Positions 44,104 through 52,908 are shown, counted from the first letter of the stretch. The stretch is DNA of 64,000 bases from Maribacter sp. MJ134 (GCF_003970695.1 NZ_CP034570.1:3162001-3226000), one strand, 5' to 3'. Notes: generated from the letters alone by a model not told the origin. Numbers and translations are program-made.

Positions 44104-44901
44104 ATGACTAATATTCTAGTTCCTATAGGTAATTCTACCGATGCGCACCACACTTTACAGTACGCTGTAGATTTTGCTTCAGATTTTGGAGCGAAGGTCT
44201 TTGTGATGGAGGTTTTCAACGCAAAATCAAAAACGGGCACGCTTGCTAACGTTTCGGAGAAAATTGCGGAAAGTAGTAAAGAGCGTTTAAAAGAGGTAAT
44301 CGCTCAAATTGATGCGAAACAAACTGATATTAAAATTGCTTCCTATAATGGGGAGCTCGTAGACGGCTTAAATGAAATAGATAAGGAGCTAGGTATAGAT
44401 TTAATAGTTTTGGCTCCTAGAAGTCATGACATACAGGAAGAATTGTTTCTAGGATATACTTCAGGTAGAATAATAAAACAAACGGATATACCCACATTGG
44501 TAGTGCCGAGGGGAACAACGTACGTTCCTTTTAAAAATGTATTGGTGGCCTTTAAATCGGGTATTTTGAAAAGGAAGAGAACCATAGACCCATTGGTTAC
44601 CATAACCAATAAGCACAGGGCCAAGGTAAATCTATTGCTGGTAAAGACCCCAGGCTATTCCGATGAAGATTTAATGGTAAATACGGCCCTCATGGATATT
44701 AGCTCCCAGCTCACGATTACGGAGAACGCCACTACATATCAAGGTGTTTTAGAACATTTTCAGTCGAAACATCCCGACTTACTATGCGTATTTAGACGTA
44801 AGCGAGGCTTTTTCAAGAAGCTATGGGAAAAGAGCACAATTTTAAAAGCGGAGTTTTCGGCTCCAGTGCCGGTACTTATCTTGAGTTCTAAGAAAGACTA
44901 A
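44104..44901 (+). CDS. Universal stress protein family
   Basis: 265 residues with two tandem Usp domains: the first opens TNILVPIGNSTDAHHTLQYAVDFA and holds GYTSGRIIKQTDIPTLVVPRG; the second is more divergent (FKNVLVAFKSGILKRKRTIDP). The ATP-binding G-x2-G-x9-G motif is only partly seen. Such proteins help survival in stress. It is the last protein gene before tRNA-Ala. Confidence 0.83.
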   Translation: MTNILVPIGNSTDAHHTLQYAVDFASDFGAKVFVMEVFNAKSKTGTLANVSEKIAESSKERLKEVIAQIDAKQTDIKIASYNGELVDGLNEIDKELGIDLIVLAPRSHDIQEELFLGYTSGRIIKQTDIPTLVVPRGTTYVPFKNVLVAFKSGILKRKRTIDPLVTITNKHRAKVNLLLVKTPGYSDEDLMVNTALMDISSQLTITENATTYQGVLEHFQSKHPDLLCVFRRKRGFFKKLWEKSTILKAEFSAPVPVLILSSKKD

Positions 44902-44951
44902 TCAGGATTTTGATAGCATGTTAAAAAGTATTTCCTTTGCCGCGGTGAAAA

Positions 44952-45028
<77 letters not shown>

Positions 45029-45039
45029 AGTATGACGGG

Positions 45040-45065
45040 GCTTCCAAGAAATTGGAAGCTTTTTT
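45040..45065 (+). terminator. Terminator after tRNA-Ala
   Basis: A perfect eight-pair stem (GCTTCCAA with TTGGAAGC) around GAAA, followed by six T. Confidence 0.85.
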
Positions 45066-45074
45066 AATTTAGCG

Positions 45075-45093
45075 TTGCACGCAGATTGCACGC
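45075..45093 (+). repeat. Paired TTGCACGC direct repeats (11-bp period) beside tRNA-Ala
   Basis: TTGCACGC at 45075-45082 and again at 45086-45093, 3 bases apart, just past the tRNA terminator. Such short direct repeats near a tRNA can be attachment-site or integrase-arm sequences, but the matching copy at a far island end is not in the window. Confidence 0.4.
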
Positions 45094-45122
45094 GGTTTTT
45101 AATGTGTTTTCTTTAAAGGGCT

Positions 45123-45995
45123 ATGTACACAGCTAAGCAGTTTTATGACCATTTTCAAGTGAATTATTTTGATTATAAGCAATCAAATAATGAGTTCCTT
45201 CTGAGTAGAAGTTCTAAAGCGATGGAAAAGTTATGCAAAGATATCGTTGGCTATGATGAAAAATCTTATAAGAGAGCAATAAAGATTGATGTCCGTCTGA
45301 CTTATTTGATGGCAGTTGATACTCTATTTGAGTTAGTATTTGCTTTGTTACCAGATAAAAAAGGAAACCTTAGAGACAAAGAAATTGTTTCTACCCTGTC
45401 AAGTGGGAAACAATATTATTCTGAACTCAGGGAATATGTTAATAATAGGGAGAGCAGATTTGATATTTTAAAAGACCAAGTTAATTATACCGGAGGTAAA
45501 AGCTGTACTGCCCTTCGCTATATTTTTTATGATGGACTCTTTGAAACGGAACATGAGAAAGAAATTGTTGAGAGTGTTGATGCTATATCTGAAGCTTTAA
45601 AATTCTTTGGAAAGGAGATAAACGAAAATCGGGATGAACTTAATGCCTACAAACATGGATTGAGGGTTGTTCCTTTTTTTAATACAATGTCCTTTAAAGA
45701 CCCTAAAACTGGAAAAGGACTCGAAATTGACATGAGTGAATCCATAAGCTTTTTAACTGAAAACAAGAGTGAAAGGACAATCCATGCAAAACCACTTGAT
45801 TATAAAAAAGACATTGCCCTAACAATCTACGTTACACATCTTATCAACAACATTATCGCATTAAGACAAAGACAACTTACTACTGCAAAAAACTTTCAAA
45901 CAAGTATATCGGCCTTAAAAAAAACATCCCTGGATGAAGCAAGGAAATCGAATATACAAATGGGGAATTTCAAACTTAATTTACCTATTGCTTAA
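45123..45995 (+). CDS. Hypothetical protein (290 aa)
   Basis: 290 residues, no signal peptide, helical. The ENRDELNAYKHGLRV stretch (about residues 182-196) resembles, loosely, the R...H motif of HEPN-type proteins, but the spacing (7 residues) differs from RX4-6H, so I do not assign it. Its composition and AT-rich coding fit the accessory block. It is the first gene after tRNA-Ala and converges on the pentapeptide-repeat gene (11-base overlap at the 3' ends). Confidence 0.6.
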   Translation: MYTAKQFYDHFQVNYFDYKQSNNEFLLSRSSKAMEKLCKDIVGYDEKSYKRAIKIDVRLTYLMAVDTLFELVFALLPDKKGNLRDKEIVSTLSSGKQYYSELREYVNNRESRFDILKDQVNYTGGKSCTALRYIFYDGLFETEHEKEIVESVDAISEALKFFGKEINENRDELNAYKHGLRVVPFFNTMSFKDPKTGKGLEIDMSESISFLTENKSERTIHAKPLDYKKDIALTIYVTHLINNIIALRQRQLTTAKNFQTSISALKKTSLDEARKSNIQMGNFKLNLPIA

Positions 45996-47229
45996 ATCTT
46001 TTGCGAAGAGCCATCACAAAGAAAGTTATTAAGGTACCACCGATTAGGAACTCTACATTACGAGCGATTAACCAATAGCCGTTAAATGGGTTTTGTGTAT
46101 CAATAATTGTAAATGGCATCGCTCCTTTAACACCTCTTTGGATTGCTTTCAATAGGTTAAAATCTATAAAGTAATAGATTATGCTAAAAGTACAAATTAA
46201 ACAAATCAGACTTACTAGAGGCCGTTTGAAGCTCTGTGTATACCCTCCAAAAAAACCATAAAACCAATAAATAAACCATTGGAAATAATCTCTTTCATTC
46301 CAAAGGCTTTGTTGCCTTATTTTCATTTCACTTACATAGGCAAAACCTGAAAGTTCCCAGTTTTTACTATTGTCAAAGTTCTTTTTTAACTGGCGGTAAT
46401 TATATTCCAAGTCACCGAGGCTATAATTTACATCATCGTCAAGGTAAATATTAGCTTCCCTTAAATAGAATTCTTCTCTTAGAATAATGCGGTCATTACC
46501 TTGCCAATTACAGTTTAAAAAAGCAGCGTCTTGAATATCACATTTATAAAATGAAATTGCCTTCATATTACATTGCCTAAACATGATATTGTTTTTGAAT
46601 GCAAAATCAATAAATATCAAAATATTATTGGGAGTAGATTCTATGTTTTCAAATAATACTTCATTATCCCCAACGATGATTCTTTTAAAAACACACTTTT
46701 TAAAATTAGTATCAATGAAGTTGGCATCCGATTGAAAACTAGACCTATAAAAGTAGGTTTCATCCTTAAATGTCGTTTTATAAAAGAAAGTATCATTAAA
46801 AAACCCACATCTACTGAAAATGGCACTTCCTTTAAATAATGCAAAATTAAAGTTGGATTCAGATAAGAATTTGACCCCCAAAAAACTCGCGGTATTAAAG
46901 AAGGCTACAAATTTGAAATCTATGAAACCTAAAAAAGTAGAGTAGTCAAAATAAATAGATTCTTTAAATTCGGAAAGCTCACCTTCCTTCCAAAAATTAA
47001 CATCTTTTTTTTTGGGATCATTCCTTTTTCTTGCAAAGTAATCCTCCTCGAATTCGGGAAAGACATATCCAATGAATTCGAAATCTTTTTTATCTATTTT
47101 ATACTCGCGGATACGCCTCCAAAATTCAGCAACCTTATTTTTGTCCCACTTCTTTTCCCCTTTGGCATTGGTAGCATACCACTCGGATTTATCACTCTTG
47201 AAATAATTTTCTAACTCTTCGTTTTGCAT
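45985..47229 (-). CDS. Pentapeptide-repeat membrane protein
   Basis: 414 residues. After an N-terminal Lys/Glu-rich part (1-90), residues ~95-240 form pentapeptide-repeat-like units with F at the centre of each (SFLGVKFLSESNFNFALF, FYRSSFQSDANFIDTNFKKC). A helical stretch (DLEYNYRQLKKNFDNSKNWE) follows, then two membrane segments (FGGYTQSFKRPLVSLICLIC and LIGGTLITFFVMAL), as in pentapeptide-repeat/ion-channel-like proteins. Function unknown; some act in DNA mimicry or defence, but that is speculation. It is convergent with the 290-aa gene. Confidence 0.7.
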   Translation of the reverse strand: MQNEELENYFKSDKSEWYATNAKGEKKWDKNKVAEFWRRIREYKIDKKDFEFIGYVFPEFEEDYFARKRNDPKKKDVNFWKEGELSEFKESIYFDYSTFLGFIDFKFVAFFNTASFLGVKFLSESNFNFALFKGSAIFSRCGFFNDTFFYKTTFKDETYFYRSSFQSDANFIDTNFKKCVFKRIIVGDNEVLFENIESTPNNILIFIDFAFKNNIMFRQCNMKAISFYKCDIQDAAFLNCNWQGNDRIILREEFYLREANIYLDDDVNYSLGDLEYNYRQLKKNFDNSKNWELSGFAYVSEMKIRQQSLWNERDYFQWFIYWFYGFFGGYTQSFKRPLVSLICLICTFSIIYYFIDFNLLKAIQRGVKGAMPFTIIDTQNPFNGYWLIARNVEFLIGGTLITFFVMALRKRFKQ

Positions 47230-47322
47230 GTTATGCCCTAGCTTTTCATCTAATAATATAATGGTATTTGGTTATATTAAGACCTTAATTTAGTCAATTG
47301 GTTTCGATAAAACCTTGTTCTC

Positions 47323-47544
47323 ATGGAATATCCTCTGCATAGAATCCGCCTATTGGAAAAACACCTATCAACAAAAGAAGTCGCCTTGGTATTGTGCAAA
47401 TCTACTAGTTGGGTAAGAATACATAAGAACCTGTTTGATTGGAAAAGGAAGGGTAGGCGAAATCTAAAATATGAACTTACTTCTGTAATTCAGGTTTATT
47501 GGAAGTACTACCATCAGAACCTTTTAAATCAAGACTTGTGGTAA
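47323..47544 (+). CDS. Small helix-turn-helix-like protein
   Basis: 73 residues. The STKEVALVLCKSTSWVRIHK stretch reads like a helix-turn-helix of the MerR/excisionase type (recognition helix around SWVRIHKN), with a basic tail (WKRKGRRNLKYE). Its 3' end overlaps the converging AbiE-associated gene by 16 bases. It could regulate this region or be an excisionase-like remnant of an island, but no integrase is near. Confidence 0.45.
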   Translation: MEYPLHRIRLLEKHLSTKEVALVLCKSTSWVRIHKNLFDWKRKGRRNLKYELTSVIQVYWKYYHQNLLNQDLW

Positions 47545-48314
47545 TACGGCCGTGTATCAAAGTTCTCGACAATATATTTTTGATCTTCAGCTTTTTTCAA
47601 CTTAACAATACCATCCACCAAATATTCGTATTGTGGATTTGCATCATAATTTTCACCTTTCCAATAACTTTTTATTAAATGGATATTTTTATTGCGCTCA
47701 TAGGCATCAATCCACTTTGAGTCTGCCTTGTGCACTTTGATAAAATCAACTTCTACTGGTGCAATGCGGAAATTTTTTCGATTAGAAAACATGTTTTTGA
47801 GCATGGTTCTACCATCGATATTGTCTTCGGCAAGAAATAAACAAGTGAACCTACTAGGGAGGTTAGAATCAATCAATCTTCTTATTTTTTCAAATTCTAT
47901 TTCAAGCTCTGCAATCCTATGAATTTTTTCAATATCCGTATCTGAATAGAGTTTAGTGTTGGTGATGCCTAATCCAATTTTGAGGCCGTTTCTTGCCCAG
48001 TTCGATAAGGCAACATATTGAAATCTTGGCCCAACAAACCCAAGTTTCGTTGAATCCAAATCTGTTAAAAGACTATCTGGGTTAGCGTTGTAAAGTGGAT
48101 ATTCCTCATTCTTGAAGGTATGATAATGTGCTATTAAAGGTGATGTAAGTTGATTCGTATTTATAAGATTAAAACATACTAGAGGCTCATCTAAGTCAAT
48201 AAAATAAATGAATTCTTTCGCTTTTAAGGAATAAAAAGATTGTTTGAGCATAATCAGGCAAGATATATCATATGATTCCTTTAGAATTCCGTTATTAATA
48301 TGGATTTTAACCAC
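47529..48314 (-). CDS. AbiE-associated protein of unknown function (DUF2441-like?)
   Basis: 261 residues, no signal. The order of motifs (SRFTCLFLAEDNIDGRTMLK, FRIAPVEVDFIKVHKADSKW, and the late KSYWKGENYD followed by EYLVDGIVKL) loosely resembles DUF2441-type ADP-ribosyltransferase-like proteins, but I am not sure. Its start lies inside the end of the AbiEii gene (34-base overlap), so it belongs to the same operon as a third gene. Role unknown; a toxin-modulating or effector role is a fair guess. Confidence 0.6.
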   Translation of the reverse strand: MVKIHINNGILKESYDISCLIMLKQSFYSLKAKEFIYFIDLDEPLVCFNLINTNQLTSPLIAHYHTFKNEEYPLYNANPDSLLTDLDSTKLGFVGPRFQYVALSNWARNGLKIGLGITNTKLYSDTDIEKIHRIAELEIEFEKIRRLIDSNLPSRFTCLFLAEDNIDGRTMLKNMFSNRKNFRIAPVEVDFIKVHKADSKWIDAYERNKNIHLIKSYWKGENYDANPQYEYLVDGIVKLKKAEDQKYIVENFDTRPYYHKS

Positions 48315-49069
48315 CCAAAAGCAGCCTCTTGATCATACTTGATTTCAGGCCTCAATAAAGCCTCCATATCCCCGATAAAATTTGGGTCTTTTTCTTTTTC
48401 CTCAATATTCAACAAGAACTCCTTTTTGCTTGGCGGCTTGCCTACGGAAAAAGACATGTATTCATTGAAGCATTTTAGAATTAGTTCATGGTCTAATTCC
48501 AGATGCAATCTGGCATAGTCTAAATCGAAGAGGTCTCGCCCTTTGCTACGTTGGTATAATGCCCTCAATTTGGTGCCTAGTAATTCATTGATGTTATAAG
48601 TCCTGATGGAAGCACTTCCTGAAAACCACTCACTTTTTACTTCAAATGGGAATTCTACCCAAGGCAATACATTGAAGTGTTCCTTGCAATTGATTTCCAG
48701 CTTTAGCCTTCGGGGTTCTTCTTCATATTCCGAAGTGAAGCGGTAAAGTATCTTTGCACCATGGCCCTTTACTTGGGTTCGCCGATCTTGTTCAAAGAAA
48801 TCTATTACTTCGCCGATACGCTTCATAATTGGTTTTATTGGCCCCTCTTTGATCTGTACTAGGTCGATATCCTCAGAATATCGTGGTGCGGGATTAAGAT
48901 AAAGTTTGTGCAATGCGGTACCGCCCCTAAACGCTAGATTTTCATTTAAAAAATCATCTGAGAAAATTGCCACCAAAGCTCTACTAATGACCAAATCTTG
49001 TTCGACCTGGGCAAATTCTTTCCATGGGGCATATTCGCGCCATTGTGCTATGTATGGTTTTGGAATCAT
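48281..49069 (-). CDS. AbiEii/AbiGii family nucleotidyltransferase toxin
   Basis: 262 residues of the AbiEii fold: the nucleotidyltransferase motif is AFRGGTALHKLY followed by PRYSEDIDLVQ (GGT...DxD), and a second conserved block TKLRALYQRSKGRDLFDLDYA holds the K and D residues of the family. Known AbiEii/MenT enzymes block translation by adding nucleotides to tRNA. It overlaps the AbiEi gene by 4 bases and the third gene by 34, giving a tight operon. Confidence 0.88.
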   Translation of the reverse strand: MIPKPYIAQWREYAPWKEFAQVEQDLVISRALVAIFSDDFLNENLAFRGGTALHKLYLNPAPRYSEDIDLVQIKEGPIKPIMKRIGEVIDFFEQDRRTQVKGHGAKILYRFTSEYEEEPRRLKLEINCKEHFNVLPWVEFPFEVKSEWFSGSASIRTYNINELLGTKLRALYQRSKGRDLFDLDYARLHLELDHELILKCFNEYMSFSVGKPPSKKEFLLNIEEKEKDPNFIGDMEALLRPEIKYDQEAAFGWLKSILITEF

Positions 49070-49857
49070 AAGTCGCTCTCCAATTTTAGATTAACATCGA
49101 CTTTCCATTTGTTATCTACTGCGCCCGGACGTTGTTTTGAATTGGGCTGTAACAATACGGGATATATTTTTTGTTTTGCCAAGTCTTCAAAAATCTGTTC
49201 GCATAAACTATTATCTGCATCTATTTCGGAAATTAAAAATCCCAAACGTTGTAGTGTAGCTTTTTGGCTATACCAGTTCAACAAATCGGTCAAGTCGTCT
49301 GCGGTAACCGCTTCCAATAATTCTTCTATTGTGGAAAGCATCCGATTAAGTCCTCCTAATTTATTCTGATAATGAACAAGGTCGAGCAGCGTTAAAGCGG
49401 GACTTGAAATTTGATAAACTCCGGCATCCGACTTTTCGAAAAGGATGTTTTTTTTCGGCCATGCCGACGTGGTTAAAAATCGGATATCGAATGGCGGTTT
49501 TTGTATGTCCAAAGGTTTTGGTGCTTGTGTCATTACATAGTCCCGTTGAATTTGTTGATGGCTTGCACCATAGACCTTTGCCGCACTATAAAAACCCAAA
49601 TAGTAGCTGCGTTCGAGGAATACAAAAAGTTTATGGATATAGAGATTTATAGGCAACTTTCCCAGATTGGAATACCTTGGCGTAAATATGACATAGAAAT
49701 TCTGCCGGAGGTTAAAGACTTCCTTCTTTTCTATAAGGCGAGCCAATTCCCTTAGAATTGCAGTTTTCCCCTTGTCGGTTTCCTGCAACAGCTCATCCAT
49801 AGAGAAGGCATATTCCTCTACGGACAAGAGTTTTTTAATGTATTCGGCAACCGTCAT
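49066..49857 (-). CDS. AbiEi-type antitoxin
   Basis: 263 residues: an N-terminal winged-helix (MDELLQETDKGKTAILRELARL, about residues 20-60) then the AbiEi C-terminal domain with LGFYSAAKVYGASHQQIQRDY and the ISSPALTLLDLVHYQNKLGG block. Such antitoxins bind DNA and repress their own operon. A candidate operator dyad lies at 49878-49896. Confidence 0.87.
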   Translation of the reverse strand: MTVAEYIKKLLSVEEYAFSMDELLQETDKGKTAILRELARLIEKKEVFNLRQNFYVIFTPRYSNLGKLPINLYIHKLFVFLERSYYLGFYSAAKVYGASHQQIQRDYVMTQAPKPLDIQKPPFDIRFLTTSAWPKKNILFEKSDAGVYQISSPALTLLDLVHYQNKLGGLNRMLSTIEELLEAVTADDLTDLLNWYSQKATLQRLGFLISEIDADNSLCEQIFEDLAKQKIYPVLLQPNSKQRPGAVDNKWKVDVNLKLESDL

Positions 49858-49877
49858 TGTAGTAATTATTTGAGCAA

Positions 49878-49896
49878 TATACCGAAAAAAGGTATA
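49878..49896 (-). promoter_or_regulatory. Candidate AbiEi operator dyad
   Basis: TATACC (49878-49883), seven bases, GGTATA (49891-49896) form a perfect inverted repeat centred about 30 bases before the AbiEi ATG. AbiEi antitoxins are known to bind inverted repeats in their own promoters. A near-consensus -7 element overlaps the dyad. Confidence 0.5.
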
Positions 49897-50054
49897 ACAC
49901 TAAAATAAATACTACAAAATTTACACTTCTATTAATTATATAATTTAAGTAAATAGACAGAATCAATAAAAGTGATTCACGGAACGGATGCTTTTATAGA
50001 AAATATTGAGGGTCAATTTATTGAAAGACGCGAAAAACTCCTGAGGATACTATG

Positions 50055-50736
50055 TTACATGCTGGCTTTTCCATCCTGCTTTGTTCCTGAAGCGACGAAA
50101 ACACCGCCACGGTTGAAAGAATCATCTACTTTGAAATCCGAGACTTTGGTCTTTTAAATATTGCCAAATTGGTCTGTCCACTTCTCCTTTTCCAATCCAT
50201 TTGACAAATTGGCCTCTTAAACTTGGTTTTTCAAGATACCAGTCCAAAATCACGATTCTACCCTTTGGGCTTAACATTGACACCATGTTATCGATTATGT
50301 TCCGCCATTCTGGTAATCCTGAAAGTCCAAGGTCGCAAAAAATGGCGTCGATTTTAATTTGTCCTTTTCGCTCCGAATATTTAACAAGCCAATTTTGGTC
50401 TATCTTGGTTGCGTTATACAATTCCAGATCAATATTTGTCCATCTGTTTTTTTCGGTTTTCCGTTTTGCTTGGTCGAGCATTCCGCCGGATAGGTCAATT
50501 CCTATAATCAGTCCCGAATTTTCCAGATAGCTCTGAAAATATTTGAAATTCACTCCGGTTCCGCAAGGTAAGTTCAATACAGTTTGTCCTTTTTTTAATT
50601 CAAGTTCCTCAATCGCATATTTTCTAGCGTTTTTGTAGTACCAATTTGAGATATAATCATAGATTTTCGAAATCTTATCGTAGTAGCGGATTGCCTTTTC
50701 CTGCTCCTTTTTTGTTCCGTTCATTTTTGTTGCCAT
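50055..50736 (-). pseudogene. Class I SAM-dependent methyltransferase, apparently frameshifted near the 3' end
   Basis: The first frame (50122-50736) codes 204 residues with a UbiE-like SAM-binding core: VLNLPCGTGVNFKYF (motif I), LIIGIDLSGGMLDQAKRK, then PKGRIVILDWYLEKPS. It stops after LGFQSR. In the next frame at the same point, bases 50055-50135 read FKVDDSFNRGGVFVASGTKQ and a stop, the normal C-terminus of these enzymes. One extra T in a TTT run (50134-50136 on the plus strand as AAA) would explain it. The gene may be inactive, or the base may be a sequencing error. It is the last gene before the metal block. Confidence 0.7.
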
Positions 50737-50899
50737 CGTGATTTTCGTTCAGCTTGCATGTAACGCCATAATATGTGTGCTGGTAGGTATCTTGAAATTT
50801 TGTTGATAATACCAATAATTTAAGTTTTATAATGAAGGTGGTCCATAAAACAACCATTATACAGGGCTGCAATTTCAAAGGTCTTTTTATATTAGTGGT

Positions 50900-52864
50900 C
50901 TATTGCCACTTCATCCGCTGCAACCGAACCGCGTTGAAAATAGCCAAAAGCGCCACGCCCACATCTGCAAAAACCGCTTCCCACATCGTTGCCAAGCCAC
51001 CTGCACCCAGAATAAGCACTATTATTTTTACCCCGAAAGCCAGACCGATATTCTGCCATACGATACTCCGCGTTGAACGTCCAATTTTAATCGCCCTTGC
51101 AATCTTGCTCGGTTGGTCGGTCTGGATAATTACATCCGCAGTTTCGATGGCCACATCGCTGCCCAGACCTCCCATCGCAATACCCACATCACTCGCAGCC
51201 AATACGGGTGCATCATTGATGCCGTCGCCTATAAAAGCAACTTTTGTTTTGGGTTGTTTTTTGAGTTCTTCGACTTCGTTCAATTTGTCCTCGGGCAACA
51301 ATCCGCCTTTCGCCCAATCAATATTTAGTTCATTGGAGACTTGCTGCGTAATGGAATCTTTGTCGCCAGAAAGCATTATGATTTTTGTAATTCCCGCATC
51401 CCTAATTTGTTTTATGGCCTGGTGCGCATCTTCCTTAAGTTCATCTGCAATGGTCACATAGCCTGCAAATTTCCCATCAATGGCAACCATTACAATGGAT
51501 TCCACGATACTGTCCGTTTCCATGGGCACCTCTATGTTTTTCGAGGTCATCAATGCCTTGTTGCCCACCAAAACGGTTTGTCCGTTGACCGTTCCCTTTA
51601 ATCCCTTTCCGGCAACCTCTGAAACATCGGTAGCCTTATAATCCAAACCATCCGCTTTATATTCCAGTATCGCCTTGGCAATGGGATGGGTGGATTGTTC
51701 TTCCATCGCCATCAGGTATTTCATAAACTCAGCTTCGTCAAATGTGATGGAATTGATTTCCTTGATTTTAAAAACCCCTTTCGTAACGGTTCCGGTCTTG
51801 TCCATTACGACCGTATTTACCTTGGTCATGGCATCCAAAAACGATGCACCCTTAAACAATATTCCATTTCGGGATGCCGCACCAAGTCCACCGAAATATC
51901 CTAATGGAATGGAAATGACCAATGCGCAGGGGCAGGAAATCACTAGGAATATCAGGGCACGGTAGAGCCAATTCGTGAACACATAGTCGTCCACAAAAAA
52001 GTAAGGCAGAAGGGTCAGGCCAATGGCAAGGTACACAACGATTGGTGTATATATCCTTGCGAACTTTCGTATAAATAATTCTGTCTTTGATTTTCTTGCA
52101 GTCGCATTCTGTACCATATCCAGAATTCGGGCAATGGAACTGTCCTTAAATTTTTTATTGGTTTCCACTTCAATGACACCATTGAGGTTGATGCTTCCAG
52201 CAAAAACTTTTTCGTCTTTTGCAATGGTGTCGGGTTTGCTTTCACCAGTTATTGCGGCTGTATTCAGCGATGCCTTTTCGGATAACAAAATGCCGTCCAA
52301 GGGAATTTTTTCGCCCACACGCACCTGTATCCTTTCTCCAATCTCGACTGTTTCGGGGTTGACCGCAACAAAATTCCCATCACGATAAACCAACGCTTCA
52401 TCAGGTCGTGCGTCCAACAAAGCCTTAATGTTTCCCTTCGCACGATTAACCGCTGCACTTTGGAACAGTTCACCCACGGCATAAAATAGCATTACTGCCA
52501 CACCTTCGGGGTATTCGCCTATGGCAAATGCACCCAAAGTAGCAATTGACATCAAGAAGAACTCGGTAAAGAAATCTCCGTTCTTGATACTGTTCCAACC
52601 TTCCCTAATCACGGGAAATCCAACCGGAATATAGGCCACCGTGTACCATACAATCCTGATCCATCCTTTGAAAAATGGAAATACATCAAAGTAATCGACG
52701 GCAATCCCTACTGTCAGCATCACAAAGCTGAAAATAGCTGGCAAATAGGTTCTAAAATTTGAAATTTCTTTAGGACTGCTGTGGTTATGTCCGTCATCGT
52801 GTGCATGTTCGCCCTGATGTTTTTTGGGGTCTATGTCCTGCAAGTTTACTTTTTTCTTTTTCAT
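50900..52864 (-). CDS. P1B-type ATPase (Zn/Cd/Pb exporter type)
   Basis: 654 residues from ATG 52864; the earlier in-frame ATG 52897 is inside the regulator gap and less likely. There is no ferredoxin-like HMA domain; the N-terminus is His-rich (HQGEHAHDDGHNHSSP). The transmembrane metal site is CPC in ISCPCALVISIP; the phosphorylated Asp is in VMDKTGTVTKG; GDGINDAPVLAASDVGIAMG completes the ATPase core. The CPC plus the C-terminal composition places it in the P1B-2 (Zn/Cd/Pb) group, which exports divalent metals. It is the last gene of the zinc-type operon. Confidence 0.9.
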   Translation of the reverse strand: MKKKKVNLQDIDPKKHQGEHAHDDGHNHSSPKEISNFRTYLPAIFSFVMLTVGIAVDYFDVFPFFKGWIRIVWYTVAYIPVGFPVIREGWNSIKNGDFFTEFFLMSIATLGAFAIGEYPEGVAVMLFYAVGELFQSAAVNRAKGNIKALLDARPDEALVYRDGNFVAVNPETVEIGERIQVRVGEKIPLDGILLSEKASLNTAAITGESKPDTIAKDEKVFAGSINLNGVIEVETNKKFKDSSIARILDMVQNATARKSKTELFIRKFARIYTPIVVYLAIGLTLLPYFFVDDYVFTNWLYRALIFLVISCPCALVISIPLGYFGGLGAASRNGILFKGASFLDAMTKVNTVVMDKTGTVTKGVFKIKEINSITFDEAEFMKYLMAMEEQSTHPIAKAILEYKADGLDYKATDVSEVAGKGLKGTVNGQTVLVGNKALMTSKNIEVPMETDSIVESIVMVAIDGKFAGYVTIADELKEDAHQAIKQIRDAGITKIIMLSGDKDSITQQVSNELNIDWAKGGLLPEDKLNEVEELKKQPKTKVAFIGDGINDAPVLAASDVGIAMGGLGSDVAIETADVIIQTDQPSKIARAIKIGRSTRSIVWQNIGLAFGVKIIVLILGAGGLATMWEAVFADVGVALLAIFNAVRLQRMKWQ

Positions 52865-52873
52865 AATTACTGC

Positions 52874-52897
52874 AAGAATGCAAAAATAAGAATGCAA
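52874..52897 (-). promoter_or_regulatory. Direct repeat AAGAATGCAA before the Zn-type ATPase gene
   Basis: AAGAATGCAA (52874-52883 and 52888-52897) is repeated with a 14-base period in the 44-base gap between the regulator and ATPase genes. On the minus strand it reads TTGCATTCTT twice. Similar TTGCA motifs occur before the operon start, so it could be a binding site for the Fur-family regulator. Confidence 0.45.
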
Positions 52898-52908
52898 CGG
52901 AAGTGCAT

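Noticed and set aside
45123-45995. HEPN nuclease domain in the 290-aa protein
   Set aside because: The R...H spacing in RDELNAYKH is seven residues rather than the 4-6 of the HEPN motif, and no second feature supports it.
49972-50157. Plus-strand 61-aa frame as a gene
   Set aside because: It lies antisense to the shifted 3' end of the methyltransferase gene, has no family resemblance and no promoter.
50752-50767. GCTTGCATGTAACGCC as an integron attC-like site before the methyltransferase gene
   Set aside because: Only one half-site is visible; there is no second core site or integrase gene, and I cannot show that the motif is repeated in the genome.
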